Shown: positions 17,292 to 26,023 of the stretch, piece after piece | Position numbering within the stretch: position 1 is the first letter of the stretch | Layout of the letters: each line of letters starts with the position of its first letter | DNA from: Microscilla marina ATCC 23134 | Lineage (GTDB): Bacteria; Bacteroidota; Bacteroidia; Cytophagales; Microscillaceae | Reading direction: 5' to 3' | Assembly (NCBI RefSeq): GCF_000169175.1 | Contig: NZ_AAWS01000025.1 | Span: 60,821 to 124,820 of the forward strand | DNA length: 64,000 bases | The notes under the pieces: model-generated | The model's database searches: none | What the model was told of the DNA's origin: nothing | What the model saw: the letters and a program-made list of their open reading frames with translations, nothing else | Translations under genes and position numbers: made by a program

Positions 17292-17534
17292 TTAGTTCAC
17301 CAATATAAAGAGTAAGAGTTGTAGAGATTTGTTATAATCAATTGATATATAAATATTTTCTACTCATAAACCCTACTAATCTATCACGAAAGTCTACTAA
17401 CAAAGTTCGTTTTTTTAGGTAAAAATCACAGTAAGTATAAAGGTTTTATGCGAAATAAAATAATGGCAATGCTTTTTTGAGTAGTTATATGCTTTTTCGT
17501 GAAGTGCAATTGCCAAATTTTTATAACAAAACAA

Positions 17535-19133
17535 TTATAATTTTATAAACTGAAGGTAGTCTGCCCTGCCTGTATTGAGGGTAAACTCTCTGATGGAGCG
17601 GTCGTTGTTGCGAAAAAAACGAAACGAGCCAATTTTACCTTCAGCGAAGTCGGTATCGGTAATGTGCAATAAAAAAGGTGGGTTGAAGTCTATGCTCAAC
17701 TGTAGCCCTTTTTCAGTTACAAATAAATCGTACACCACTTTGAGCGTTGCACAATAGTAACTACCTGTGTAGGGTTTGAGCCCCTCTATATCTACATGAT
17801 GATTGATGGGTACTTTGGCAGCAATAATTTCCTGATCGGGAGTCCTGAATACCATAAAGGGTACCCTTGCACCTTTCGATTGCTTAAACTCTATTACAAT
17901 ATTGTATTCAGGTTCTGTAAAAATACCTTCAGCTTGTGGAGTGAGTTGTAAAATATCTTCAGCACCATATTTTAACAGTAGTTGTCCAGCTTCTTGGATG
18001 ACCTCTAGTGGAGTAGCTGCCCCCAAGTCATAACCTCCGGTGTATTGGGTCAATAGTTCTTTGGACAGTTGGAGCGAAGGGGAGGTAGGAGCGTGGGCAG
18101 GTGCCCAAGCCACTGAGGGCAAAGGAGCATTGCCCAGAAATACCTCTGCTACTTGCTCAGCTATAGTCCAAGGCGATAGGGTAGCAAGGTTTGCCAATAC
18201 TATGACAGATAGTTTTTCTTTGGGAAACCGAAGCAATTCGGCGCAGTAGCCCGCAAAGGCTCCTCCATGGCGTTGTACAGTTTTGCCCTGATGGTTGCCC
18301 AGTATCAACCCAAATCCATACTCAAAAGCCGTGTCATCGTTGAGCCTGCCCGGTGTACCCATGAGCTTTATCAAGTCAGGGTTTTGTTTGCCCAACTGGT
18401 TGTCATAAAAATTCTGATCCCAACGTGTTAAATCCTCTATAGTGGTATAGAGCCCTCCATCACCTACAACGTCTATTTTAGAGGTAAACTCTTGGTAGCC
18501 ACCTTTAGGGTCGGGCAAATAGCCTACAGCTTTATGAGGAGTAATTTCGGCAAAAGAGTCGTGGAAATGGGTATTGTGCATACCCAGTGGCTCAAAAATG
18601 TGCTGGTGAGCAAACTCCCGCAACGATTGACCGCTGACTTGTGTCACTATGTGTCCCAGCAACAAGTAGTTAGAGTTACTGTACCTCTCTTCGTCGCCTG
18701 GCACAAAGTTAAGGTCGGGTTGATGCAAAAGTAATTGCAAGGCGTAGGCTGTATTATAATAGGCGTGTTCGTCCATTCCCCGCAAATAGGCGAGTTCGAG
18801 GTAGTCTTTTAGCCCACTGGTGTGGTAAATCAAATGTTTTATTTGCAAAGGGTAGCCATAATCGGGCAGGTTGCTCACAAACGTTTGTACGTTGTCTTCC
18901 AGGTTCAAATCACCGTTTTCTATCAACAAAGCCACACAAGCCGCAGTAAACTGTTTTGCCGTAGAGCCAATGTCAAACACAGTACTTGAGTTGATGGCGG
19001 TGTTTTCGGCAAGGTTGGCAAGCCCATAGTTTTGTTGGAGTACACATTTGCCCTTTTGCACCACTGCTAAAGCAAGCCCTGGGGCATTTTGGGTAGGTAG
19101 TTGGGCGAAGAGTTGATCGATGAATGTTTTCAT
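17535..19133 (-). CDS. Serine beta-lactamase-family protein (class C/EstB-like)
   Basis: A protein of 532 residues. The catalytic STAK tetrad (Ser57, Lys60) is in FDIGSTAKQFTAAC. The second element YSNSNY supplies the YxN motif (about 151-156), and the third, RHGGAFAGY, corresponds to the HxG/KTG-like motif near 294. Similar proteins act as D-alanyl-D-alanine carboxypeptidases, esterases or beta-lactamases. The C-terminal 200 residues form an extra domain (YTGGYDLG...YTGSYYC), as in other Bacteroidota members. No signal peptide is apparent at the N terminus (MKTFIDQLFAQ), so it is probably cytoplasmic. Confidence 0.85.
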   Translation of the reverse strand: MKTFIDQLFAQLPTQNAPGLALAVVQKGKCVLQQNYGLANLAENTAINSSTVFDIGSTAKQFTAACVALLIENGDLNLEDNVQTFVSNLPDYGYPLQIKHLIYHTSGLKDYLELAYLRGMDEHAYYNTAYALQLLLHQPDLNFVPGDEERYSNSNYLLLGHIVTQVSGQSLREFAHQHIFEPLGMHNTHFHDSFAEITPHKAVGYLPDPKGGYQEFTSKIDVVGDGGLYTTIEDLTRWDQNFYDNQLGKQNPDLIKLMGTPGRLNDDTAFEYGFGLILGNHQGKTVQRHGGAFAGYCAELLRFPKEKLSVIVLANLATLSPWTIAEQVAEVFLGNAPLPSVAWAPAHAPTSPSLQLSKELLTQYTGGYDLGAATPLEVIQEAGQLLLKYGAEDILQLTPQAEGIFTEPEYNIVIEFKQSKGARVPFMVFRTPDQEIIAAKVPINHHVDIEGLKPYTGSYYCATLKVVYDLFVTEKGLQLSIDFNPPFLLHITDTDFAEGKIGSFRFFRNNDRSIREFTLNTGRADYLQFIKL

Positions 19134-19160
19134 TTTTTATGGTTTTATGGTCGGTTTCCT

Positions 19161-19600
19161 CATTCGTCTATTAGTCCGGAGTTAGTAGTCCGTAGACCGT
19201 AGTTGCTTTGCGTAAGTTAATTACGAGTTTGAGAATTACGAATTACGAATTGGGCGAAGCCATTCGTCTATTAGTCCGGAGTCGGGAGTCGCTTTACGTA
19301 AGTTAATTACGAGTTTGAGAATTACGAATTATGAATTGGGCGAAGCCATTCGTCTATTAGTCCGGAGTCGGGAGTCGCTTTGCGTAAGTTAATTACGAAT
19401 TATGAATTGGGCGAAGCCATTCGTCTATTAGTCGGGAGTCGGTAGACCATAGTGGCTTCGCTTTAATTCGTAATTGACTAATTCGTAATTGATCCATTCG
19501 TCTATTAGTCCGGAGTCGGTAGTCGGTAGACCGTAGTTGCTTCGCGTTCATTCGTAATTCGTAATTCCCTCATTCGTAATTGATCCATTCGTAATTAAAA
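19161..19600. repeat. Intergenic array of 'cattcgtctattagtccggagtcgg' repeats
   Basis: Five copies of cattcgtctattagtc begin at 19161, 19261, 19347, 19418 and 19495. Between them lie gcgtaagttaattacgag, tgagaattacgaatta and gggcgaagc. Unit length is about 70-100 bp and the units differ by deletion of internal pieces. The same phrases occur at 285-712. The array fills the gap between the beta-lactamase-like gene and the ABC permease gene. Confidence 0.85.
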
Positions 19601-19602
19601 AC

Positions 19603-20958
19603 CTATCTACTCAAAGTCTTAGAAATATCGATTCGATAGATTTGTATGGCAGGAATAAGTGCGGCAAATAAGGCAACTCCCAATACCAGGGTTATTACTC
19701 CTAGTTCGGCGGTGAGCCATTGCCAGCCTGTGATCGACATTTGCGAGCTGTGGCTAATCATCTGCCCGGTAAACTCTACTGCCCCATGCCCCAACAAAAG
19801 ACCTAAAGCTGCTCCCACGCTTGCCAATAACATTCCCTCTAAAATAATGTGGGTAAACAATTTGAGGCGAGTGGCTCCCAGAGTACGCATAATGGCAAGG
19901 TCATATTCCCGCTCTTTGAGGGCATTATATAAAGCAATAAAAATACTTAGCCCGGCAATGCCAATGATGATATAAGCAAAGTATTGCAATACATCGGCTC
20001 CTATGCCTATGTTTTCGAGCAGATTGAGGTATTCGCGGGCGGGCGATACTGCCTGTATTTTATTACTTCGGTTGGCTATTGCCGGAATCATCACTATAGC
20101 CATGTTCGAGCGGCGTTGAATGAGCATCGCCGTGATTTCTTTTTCCTTCTTTTGTACAAAAGGGTGGTGGTTTTCGGTATGTGTCGAGTCGGTTGTATGC
20201 TCCTCATGGTGTTCTTTATGTGCTACAGGTTCCTTCTTTTGCACAAAAGGGTGGTGGTTTTCAGTATGGGTTGAGTCGGTTGTATGCTCCTCATGGTGTT
20301 CTTTATGTGTTACAGGTTCCTCGTGATGATGATCATGTTGCCCGTGTACCTCCCATATACTTTCAATGTTGGTCAGTATCAGGCGGTCAGCTACGGTGCC
20401 CGAACGTGCCAAAATGCCGCTTACTATAAATGGGTGGTCTTTGTGGGCAAGGTCTTCATCGTCTTCTAACCCATGCGCACTATAAAATTTACTGCCCACT
20501 TTTAGCCCCAGTTGCTGGGCTATAGTGGCTCCTATGGTTACTTCAAAGTTTTTTTGCCAAAGCTTGCCTTCAGCTATTTTGCATTGATAAAAATCGACAT
20601 ACTCATGGGTGGTACCCACAATGCGGTAAGCCCTGTAGCTATCGCCTAAGGCAAGCGGAATGGCTCGTTTTACCAGGCGTTTGTTGCGGGCAATGGCGTT
20701 GGCTTCAGAAAGTGGAATATTGCCCGTAGGGCTGTCCATGTGGTAGATTGCATTAAGAATGAGTTGTAATGGACTGCCTTTGGCGCCAATGACATAGTCT
20801 ATGCCTTGAGCATTGTTTCTGAGTTTTTCTTCTGCCTGGTGCAACACTAGCAATAAGAATATAATGATGCCTACCCCAAACGCCAACAACAAAGTGTTGA
20901 GGAAGGTGTTGAGTCTTTTCTTTTGGAGGTAACTCCAGCTTAATTTGAGTAAGTTCAT
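19603..20958 (-). CDS. ABC transporter permease, MacB/LolE-FtsX type, with His-rich duplicated loop
   Basis: A protein of 451 residues. One N-terminal membrane helix (TFLNTLLLAFGVGIIIFLLLVLH, about 18-40), a large periplasmic MacB-like domain, and three C-terminal helices (about 324-446) form the FtsX layout. The periplasmic region carries a perfect 29-residue tandem duplication rich in His, Glu and Thr (HKEHHEEHTTDSTHTENHHP in each copy). Such runs often bind Zn2+, Ni2+ or Cu2+; this is inference. The partner ATPase is encoded at 21440-22066, 481 bp upstream with duplicated DNA between, so the two genes probably encode one exporter-like mechanotransmission complex. Confidence 0.87.
   Translation of the reverse strand: MNLLKLSWSYLQKKRLNTFLNTLLLAFGVGIIIFLLLVLHQAEEKLRNNAQGIDYVIGAKGSPLQLILNAIYHMDSPTGNIPLSEANAIARNKRLVKRAIPLALGDSYRAYRIVGTTHEYVDFYQCKIAEGKLWQKNFEVTIGATIAQQLGLKVGSKFYSAHGLEDDEDLAHKDHPFIVSGILARSGTVADRLILTNIESIWEVHGQHDHHHEEPVTHKEHHEEHTTDSTHTENHHPFVQKKEPVAHKEHHEEHTTDSTHTENHHPFVQKKEKEITAMLIQRRSNMAIVMIPAIANRSNKIQAVSPAREYLNLLENIGIGADVLQYFAYIIIGIAGLSIFIALYNALKEREYDLAIMRTLGATRLKLFTHIILEGMLLASVGAALGLLLGHGAVEFTGQMISHSSQMSITGWQWLTAELGVITLVLGVALFAALIPAIQIYRIDISKTLSR
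20143..20316. repeat. In-frame 87-bp tandem duplication within the ABC permease gene
   Basis: Copies at 20143-20229 and 20230-20316 have a period of 87 bp (29 codons) and differ at only a few bases. They encode the His/Glu-rich loop of the permease. The small number of differences suggests a recent or homogenised duplication. Confidence 0.9.
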
Positions 20959-21103
20959 GCTTTAGTTATTAATTCATGGTTGATCAGGGTTTTCTTATAA
21001 AAGGTTCTTTAGGAGAATATACTCCAGAAAAACCATATTCCCGCCTCGCCTGCTCCGAGCTTGTGCTCGGAGGGCAGTGTCTCCACGCCCTATCGAAACC
21101 CCA

Positions 21104-21390
21104 CACTTGAAACTTATGGTAAAAAGAAGTCTCCGATCTTTATAGGACAGACTTTCTAGCCGAATGGCTCAATAGGCTTTAACTATGACCGAGCTTTGCA
21201 TTCGCAAACAAGTGATTAGTCCGGAGTTAATTAGCCCGGAGTCGGTAGCTCCCCAGGCTGTTTTAAGTGTTCCATAAGGGCACTTGAAACTTATGGCAAA
21301 AAGAAGTCTCCGATCTTTACAAGGCAGGCTTTCTAGCCGAATGGCTCAACAGGCTTTAACTATTACCTGGCTTTGCATTCGCAAACAAGT
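21104..21390. repeat. 110-bp direct repeat pair between ABC transporter genes
   Basis: Copy 1 (21104-21213) and copy 2 (21281-21390) begin cacttgaaacttatgg and end ctttgcattcgcaaacaagt. They differ at roughly ten positions. A 67-bp spacer contains tagtccggagtt and cggagtcggtag, phrases of the other intergenic family. Immediately left, ctccgagc (21053-21060) and gctcggag (21065-21072) form an 8-bp GC-rich hairpin. The whole gap at 20959-21439 has no gene. Confidence 0.88.
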
Positions 21391-21439
21391 CTGGAGACTT
21401 AAAAGAACGGGTTGTCATAACAACAATACTAGTCATTAC

Positions 21440-22066
21440 TCACAATTCATACACTTGGCTTATTTCTGTTTTTACCCTTTGGTCGTGGGTGGCTATCACC
21501 AGGGTTGCGTTAACTGCTTGTGCCTGTTGTTTCAACAAATTGATGACTTGTACTGTATTATGGTCGTCAAGGCTGGCAGTGGGTTCATCGGCAAGCAACA
21601 CTTTGGGAGCATTGAGTACTGCCCGCGCCACCGATACGCGTTGCATTTCGCCTTGGCTAAGCTTATTGGGATACGATTTTTTATGGGTTTGCATGCCCAA
21701 TTGTTCCAGTACATCCATACACCTTGCCTTGCTTTGTTTAACTCCTGCCAGGTATTGCGCCAGCAGCAGGTTGTCTAATACGGTGAGGGTTTGAATAAGG
21801 TGCGGTTTTTGAAAAACCAAGCCAATGTTTTTTGCCCTGAATTTATCGAGCTGGGAGCCTTGTAAGGTTTGTAAACTTTGCCCAGCCATTTGTACCTGGC
21901 CCGATGTAGGCCTGAGCAGCCCCCCCAGAATGTGCAACAACGTGGTTTTACCGCTCCCCGAATTCCCCAGTAACAACCACTGTTCGCCTTGAGCGGCTGA
22001 CCAGTTGGGAGCTTGGAGCACTGTTTTATCACCATATTTGTGTATCACCTCTTGTATAGCAAACAT
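21440..22066 (-). CDS. ABC transporter ATP-binding protein (LolD/MacB type)
   Basis: A protein of 208 residues with every ABC ATPase motif: Walker A GNSGSGKTT (about 34-42), Q-loop in FQKPHLIQTL, signature LSQGEMQRVSVARA (about 136-149), Walker B VLLADEPTASLD and switch His in VIATHDQR. The length and sequence fit the LolD/MacB/FtsE branch, whose permeases are FtsX-type as in the downstream gene. The complex would drive periplasmic or outer-membrane work rather than ordinary import. Confidence 0.93.
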   Translation of the reverse strand: MFAIQEVIHKYGDKTVLQAPNWSAAQGEQWLLLGNSGSGKTTLLHILGGLLRPTSGQVQMAGQSLQTLQGSQLDKFRAKNIGLVFQKPHLIQTLTVLDNLLLAQYLAGVKQSKARCMDVLEQLGMQTHKKSYPNKLSQGEMQRVSVARAVLNAPKVLLADEPTASLDDHNTVQVINLLKQQAQAVNATLVIATHDQRVKTEISQVYEL

Positions 22067-22190
22067 GCGTTGTTTTATTTAGTGTACCAAGCTTCAAAAA
22101 TTCAGATATTTTTTACAGAAAGCAAATTTTAGCAAAAGATATATTGAGCCCTGCAACGCCTTGCCAAAGCATATCAACATTGTTTATTGC

Positions 22191-23084
22191 TTATGTAGCC
22201 CTAAACTTCTCCCACCTTCTGGCTTCGCGTTCGAGCAAACTGGCAAATTTGTGAGGAATATCAATACTCACTTCAATGGTTTGAGTGAGCGTTGGGTGTT
22301 GTAACTGCAATGAAGTAGCCGCCAAAAATAAACCCTTGTGTAACATGGTATTACCGGCTTCGTCGTACGTGGTGTCGCCAGTGATGGGGTGCCCCAAGCT
22401 TGCCAGATGAACGCGTAATTGGTGGGTGCGTCCAGTATGGGGCGATAGACGTACCAACGACAAAGTTTCGTTGCGAAGCGAAGGCACAGTTTGCAATACC
22501 TCAAATTCGCTGTGGGCGCTTTGCCCATTAATTGGGGTACGAATATGCCCCCGTGCAGCGGGTGTGCCTTTTACTATGGCATGGTAAGCTTTTTTGATGG
22601 TTTTTTGCTCCAGTTGTTGCCCCAGGTGTATATGTGCCTGAGTGGTTTTTGCCACCATCAACAGCCCGCTGGTAGGCACATCTAGTCGGTGTACAGGTTT
22701 TGCCCATTTGAGGGCATCGGGTAGGGGAGAGGCCTTAAGGTTACCTGGTAGCATATTTACTATAGTGCGGTACTGGTTGCCACTTACTTTTACCCCAGCG
22801 GGTTTGTTGATCACGGCAAAGTGGTCGTCTTCGTATACCACTTCCAAGGTAAACTCGTACTGTTTGGGGGGAGTTTCTTCCAAATCGACCAATGTGATAA
22901 TGTCGCCTGGTTGTACCCAACGACCCGTTTCGGCAGGCATGCCATTGAGTCGTACTGCGCCTTTTTTGATGGCTTTTTTTACACCTTTGCGTGAGGGGAG
23001 TTGCTCAAAAATGCCACAAGCGTAGTCACTCAGGCGGGCAGCGGGGGCGTTGTGGGGGACAGTATGGGTTTTGAGTAAAAACAT
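22191..23084 (-). CDS. RluA-family pseudouridine synthase
   Basis: A protein of 297 residues. The N terminus resembles an S4 RNA-binding domain (RKGVKKAIKKGAVRLNGMPAE, about 32-52). The catalytic motif HRLDVPTSGLLMVAKT places the nucleophilic Asp at 135. KAYHAIVKG, the AHSEFEVL segment and HTGRTHQLRVHLASLGHPI are also family hallmarks. RluA enzymes isomerise specific uridines in rRNA or tRNA; the exact target (as in RluC/RluD or TruC) cannot be told from this sequence. Confidence 0.92.
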   Translation of the reverse strand: MFLLKTHTVPHNAPAARLSDYACGIFEQLPSRKGVKKAIKKGAVRLNGMPAETGRWVQPGDIITLVDLEETPPKQYEFTLEVVYEDDHFAVINKPAGVKVSGNQYRTIVNMLPGNLKASPLPDALKWAKPVHRLDVPTSGLLMVAKTTQAHIHLGQQLEQKTIKKAYHAIVKGTPAARGHIRTPINGQSAHSEFEVLQTVPSLRNETLSLVRLSPHTGRTHQLRVHLASLGHPITGDTTYDEAGNTMLHKGLFLAATSLQLQHPTLTQTIEVSIDIPHKFASLLEREARRWEKFRAT

Positions 23085-23368
23085 GGGTGAATGAATTTAT
23101 TGGCAAATGCTATTTTTATAATCTGCAAATATGCATAGAATTATTGATTTGTGGGCAAGGCTCACCTTTTGACTAAAATCCTTCGGATGTTAACATTTTT
23201 CTTCTAAAATTTATATATTACAAGAGAATGAAATGCATCTAATAATTAGGTGTAAATATTTTATAATGAGTCAGTTATATTTATTGATAGCTCAGGGCTA
23301 ATTGCACCGGGATGCCTCGGTATCCAAGGCTTACCGCTACTAATTACCCAATACCTATTTTCAAAACT

Positions 23369-24739
23369 ATGAGTAAAACACGCAAAATTTTGCTATCTGA
23401 AAAAGATATGCCCACCCAATGGTATAATATTCAGGCTGATATGCCCAACCCCATGTTGCCTCCTTTGCATCCAGGTACCAAACAGCCCATTGGTCCCGAC
23501 GATTTAGCGCCTTTGTTTCCTATGGCACTTATCCAGCAAGAGGTTTCGCAAGAGCGTTGGCATGAAATACCAGAACAAGTACAAGACATTTATAAAAAAT
23601 GGCGCCCTACCCCTTTGTATCGGGCGTACGACCTGGAGAAAGCGTTGGATACACCTGCCAAAATTTACTATAAATACGAAGGAGTAAGCCCCAGTGGATC
23701 GCACAAGCCCAATACTGCAGTGGCGCAGGCGTATTACAACAAACAAGAAGGGGTAAAGCGGATTACCACTGAAACAGGGGCTGGACAGTGGGGGAGTGCC
23801 TTGAGTTTTGCCTGTGGTTTGTTCGACATGGAGTGTGAGGTGTTTATGGTAAAAGTGAGTTATGAGCAAAAGCCTTATCGTAAGATTATGATGAATACCT
23901 GGGGCTCAAGTGTGTATGCTTCGCCTACCAACTTGACTGAAGCGGGCAAGCAAATATTGGCTCAAGACCCTCACTCGCCAGGTAGTTTGGGCATTGCTAT
24001 TTCAGAAGCCGTAGAACGTGCGGTGCAAGATGAGCATACCAAGTATTCGTTGGGCAGTGTGCTCAATCATGTGCTTATGCACCAGACCATTATAGGCATG
24101 GAAGCAATGAAGCAAATGGAAATGGCAGGAGACTTTCCTGATGTGGTGGTGGCTCCTTTTGGTGGCGGGTCTAATTTTGCTGGCATCACCTTTCCATTTT
24201 TGCGTCATAAGCTTACCAAAGGCAAAGACCATTTGCGTTTTTTGGCCATTGAGCCAGCTTCTTGCCCTAAGCTTACCAGAGGCGAGTTCCGTTATGACTT
24301 TGGCGATAGTATAGGTATGACTCCTTTGATACCTATGTATACTTTGGGGCATAGCTTTGTGCCACCTACCATTCATGCAGGAGGGTTGCGTTACCACGGG
24401 GCAGGAGCTATTGTAAGCCAGTTGCTCAAAGACGAAATCATTGAGGCACAGGCCATTCAGCAATTGGAGTGTTTTGAAGCGGGGGTATTGTTTGGTAAAA
24501 CTGAGGGGATTTTACCTGCACCAGAGGCTACGCATGCAGTAGCGGGTGCCATTCGCGAAGCGAATCAAGCCAAAGAGGAAGGAAAGTCTAAAGTGATTTT
24601 GTTTAATATGTGTGGGCATGGGCATTTTGATTTGCGGGCGTACGAAGATTATTTTGCTGGAAAACTCCAGGATCACCATTATTCTGATGAGCAATTGACC
24701 AAAAACCTGAAAGAGCTGGATGATATTCCGATGGGATAA
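23369..24739 (+). CDS. trpB2: Tryptophan synthase beta-like protein, TrpB2 type
   Basis: A protein of 456 residues. The PLP lysine lies in [10 protein letters not shown] (Lys113). [29 protein letters not shown] (phosphate-binding Gly-rich loop) and the C-terminal [10 protein letters not shown] are all typical of the TrpB2 subfamily, which is longer than TrpB1 and often lacks a partner TrpA. No trpA, trpC or other trp gene lies nearby. The ATG at 23369 ([20 protein letters not shown]) is preferred over an in-frame ATG at 23312, because the extra 19 residues look like translated leader. It would convert indole or phosphoserine-type substrates plus serine to tryptophan; which is used here is not evident. 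Confidence 0.9.
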   Translation: MSKTRKILLSEKDMPTQWYNIQADMPNPMLPPLHPGTKQPIGPDDLAPLFPMALIQQEVSQERWHEIPEQVQDIYKKWRPTPLYRAYDLEKALDTPAKIYYKYEGVSPSGSHKPNTAVAQAYYNKQEGVKRITTETGAGQWGSALSFACGLFDMECEVFMVKVSYEQKPYRKIMMNTWGSSVYASPTNLTEAGKQILAQDPHSPGSLGIAISEAVERAVQDEHTKYSLGSVLNHVLMHQTIIGMEAMKQMEMAGDFPDVVVAPFGGGSNFAGITFPFLRHKLTKGKDHLRFLAIEPASCPKLTRGEFRYDFGDSIGMTPLIPMYTLGHSFVPPTIHAGGLRYHGAGAIVSQLLKDEIIEAQAIQQLECFEAGVLFGKTEGILPAPEATHAVAGAIREANQAKEEGKSKVILFNMCGHGHFDLRAYEDYFAGKLQDHHYSDEQLTKNLKELDDIPMG

Positions 24740-24790
24740 TTCATATAAAAACTGATTTCTTGCATCGCCCTGTAAGCTGTGTATGGCTTT

Positions 24791-25046
24791 AGAGTATGTT
24801 TAAAAATTAGTTTTCTTGTTTATTGTCAATGGTGAAACAGAGCTCGCTTACGCTCGGTTATAATCTGGGCTAAAAAAGTGATTTTTACGCGCTGACTTCG
24901 TTAATTTTTGCGTCAATAGCTTTAGCTATTAGCTTCGCAGAGCTCGGCACAGCATAGCTGTAGCCATCGGTTCACTTAAAAATATATCTCGTCAGCACAA
25001 AAAACTCATCATTTTTAACTCCGAAGACAAAATTTAAACATACTCT
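24791..25046. mobile_element. MITE-like element, family 2 (256 bp)
   Basis: The ends agagtatgtttaa (24791-24803) and ttaaacatactct (25034-25046) form perfect 13-bp inverted terminal repeats. The interior holds several shorter palindromic phrases such as tagctttagctattagct and cagcatagctgtagcc. The phrase agagctcggca with gtagccatcggtt is shared with 37868-37905. No open reading frame fits. It fills most of the gap between trpB2 and the next gene (24740-25165). Confidence 0.7.
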
Positions 25047-25165
25047 TACAGGGTTTTATGGGCAGTAAACCATTTGTGCATCCATAGAAATAATTTTCTA
25101 TATCTCCACTACCTAAAGCGCATCTTCATTACCTTTGTGTCTAAATATACAACTTAATCAATACC

Positions 25166-25681
25166 ATGTTTACACTCAAGGTTCGGCTTTTATTGGGGAC
25201 AGCAGCCCTTTTAGCCACTGTTTTTTCGTTGTTTTATCAAAATTATCCCAGCACCATTTTATACATTGCCTGCATTGCGGTGTTAGTGGTGGGGTATTAT
25301 CGCAATGGCACTGTATGGCTGGCTTTGCAACAGTTGCGTAGGCAAAAATATGACAAAGCCAATGAGTATTTGAGCGAAATAAAACAACCAGAGCGACTGG
25401 CAAAAAGTCAAAAAGGCTACTATTACTTTATCAAAGCATTTGTGGCTATGTCAAAAGATGATATTCATACTGCCGAAACAATGTTTAATCAAGCCCTGGA
25501 GTTTGGTGTGCGTACTCAAAACAATGAAGCGCTGGTGTATTTGCACTTAGCCGATATCAAGGTGGTACATAAAGACAAAGCGGCGGCTGAGGCATATTTG
25601 CAAAAGTTGCAAGCCTTGAAGTATAGAGCCAATCTGCAGAGCTTTATCAATGAAGTAAACGAAGGTGTGGCTGAGCTTTAA
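25166..25681 (+). CDS. Small membrane-anchored TPR-like protein
   Basis: A protein of 171 residues. Two membrane helices (LLLGTAALLATVFSLFY, about 8-24, and TILYIACIAVLVVGYY, about 30-45) are followed by a helical part with TPR-like signatures (YYFIKAFVAMSKDDIHTAETMFNQAL and ALVYLHLADIKVVHKDKAAAEAYL). The small size and anchored TPR layout fit a scaffold protein in the inner membrane. TACCTTTG at 25130-25137 could be a -7 box, though no -33 TTG is seen. The 25682-26023 gap after it has only an agcttttagcc phrase and the CHAT terminator. Confidence 0.6.
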   Translation: MFTLKVRLLLGTAALLATVFSLFYQNYPSTILYIACIAVLVVGYYRNGTVWLALQQLRRQKYDKANEYLSEIKQPERLAKSQKGYYYFIKAFVAMSKDDIHTAETMFNQALEFGVRTQNNEALVYLHLADIKVVHKDKAAAEAYLQKLQALKYRANLQSFINEVNEGVAEL

Positions 25682-25967
25682 AGTAAGTGTGGTAGGTATA
25701 AAGTGTTCATTTTAATGTTGCTTCCTTAGCAAAGCTTTTAGCCTTTAGCTATTAGCTTTTACCTCTCGCAGATGGCTTACGCAACTGTCTTTTTAAGGGT
25801 TCAGTATTTAAGGAAACAGCAGTGGGAAATAGTTGCCTAGCAACCAACTTTCATCTGCCGATTTTATAAGTTGCTAAAAATCAATGTACTATAAAACCGA
25901 GGGAGCTTGTAGCGTGACCTTCAGTTTGCTGCTTAAAGCGATGAACTCATCTTGAATAAGCACCCAT

Positions 25968-26000
25968 AAAAAAAGGCAGTTACTCAAAAAAGTAACTGCC
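25968..26000 (-). terminator. Terminator of the CHAT-TPR gene
   Basis: ggcagttact (25975-25984) pairs perfectly with agtaactgcc (25991-26000). On the reverse strand it is followed by a run of T from the aaaaaaa at 25968-25974. Confidence 0.88.
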
Positions 26001-26023
26001 CTTGAAGTGGAGGTATGCGCCTT

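Noticed and set aside
23290..23340. Possible leader/attenuator hairpin before trpB2 (caccgggatgcctcggt)
   Set aside because: Stem is short and bulged, with no Trp-codon run or T run; not enough to call a regulatory element.
23312..23368. Possible 19-residue N-terminal extension of TrpB2
   Set aside because: The extra residues do not match the family, whose N terminus fits ATG at 23369.
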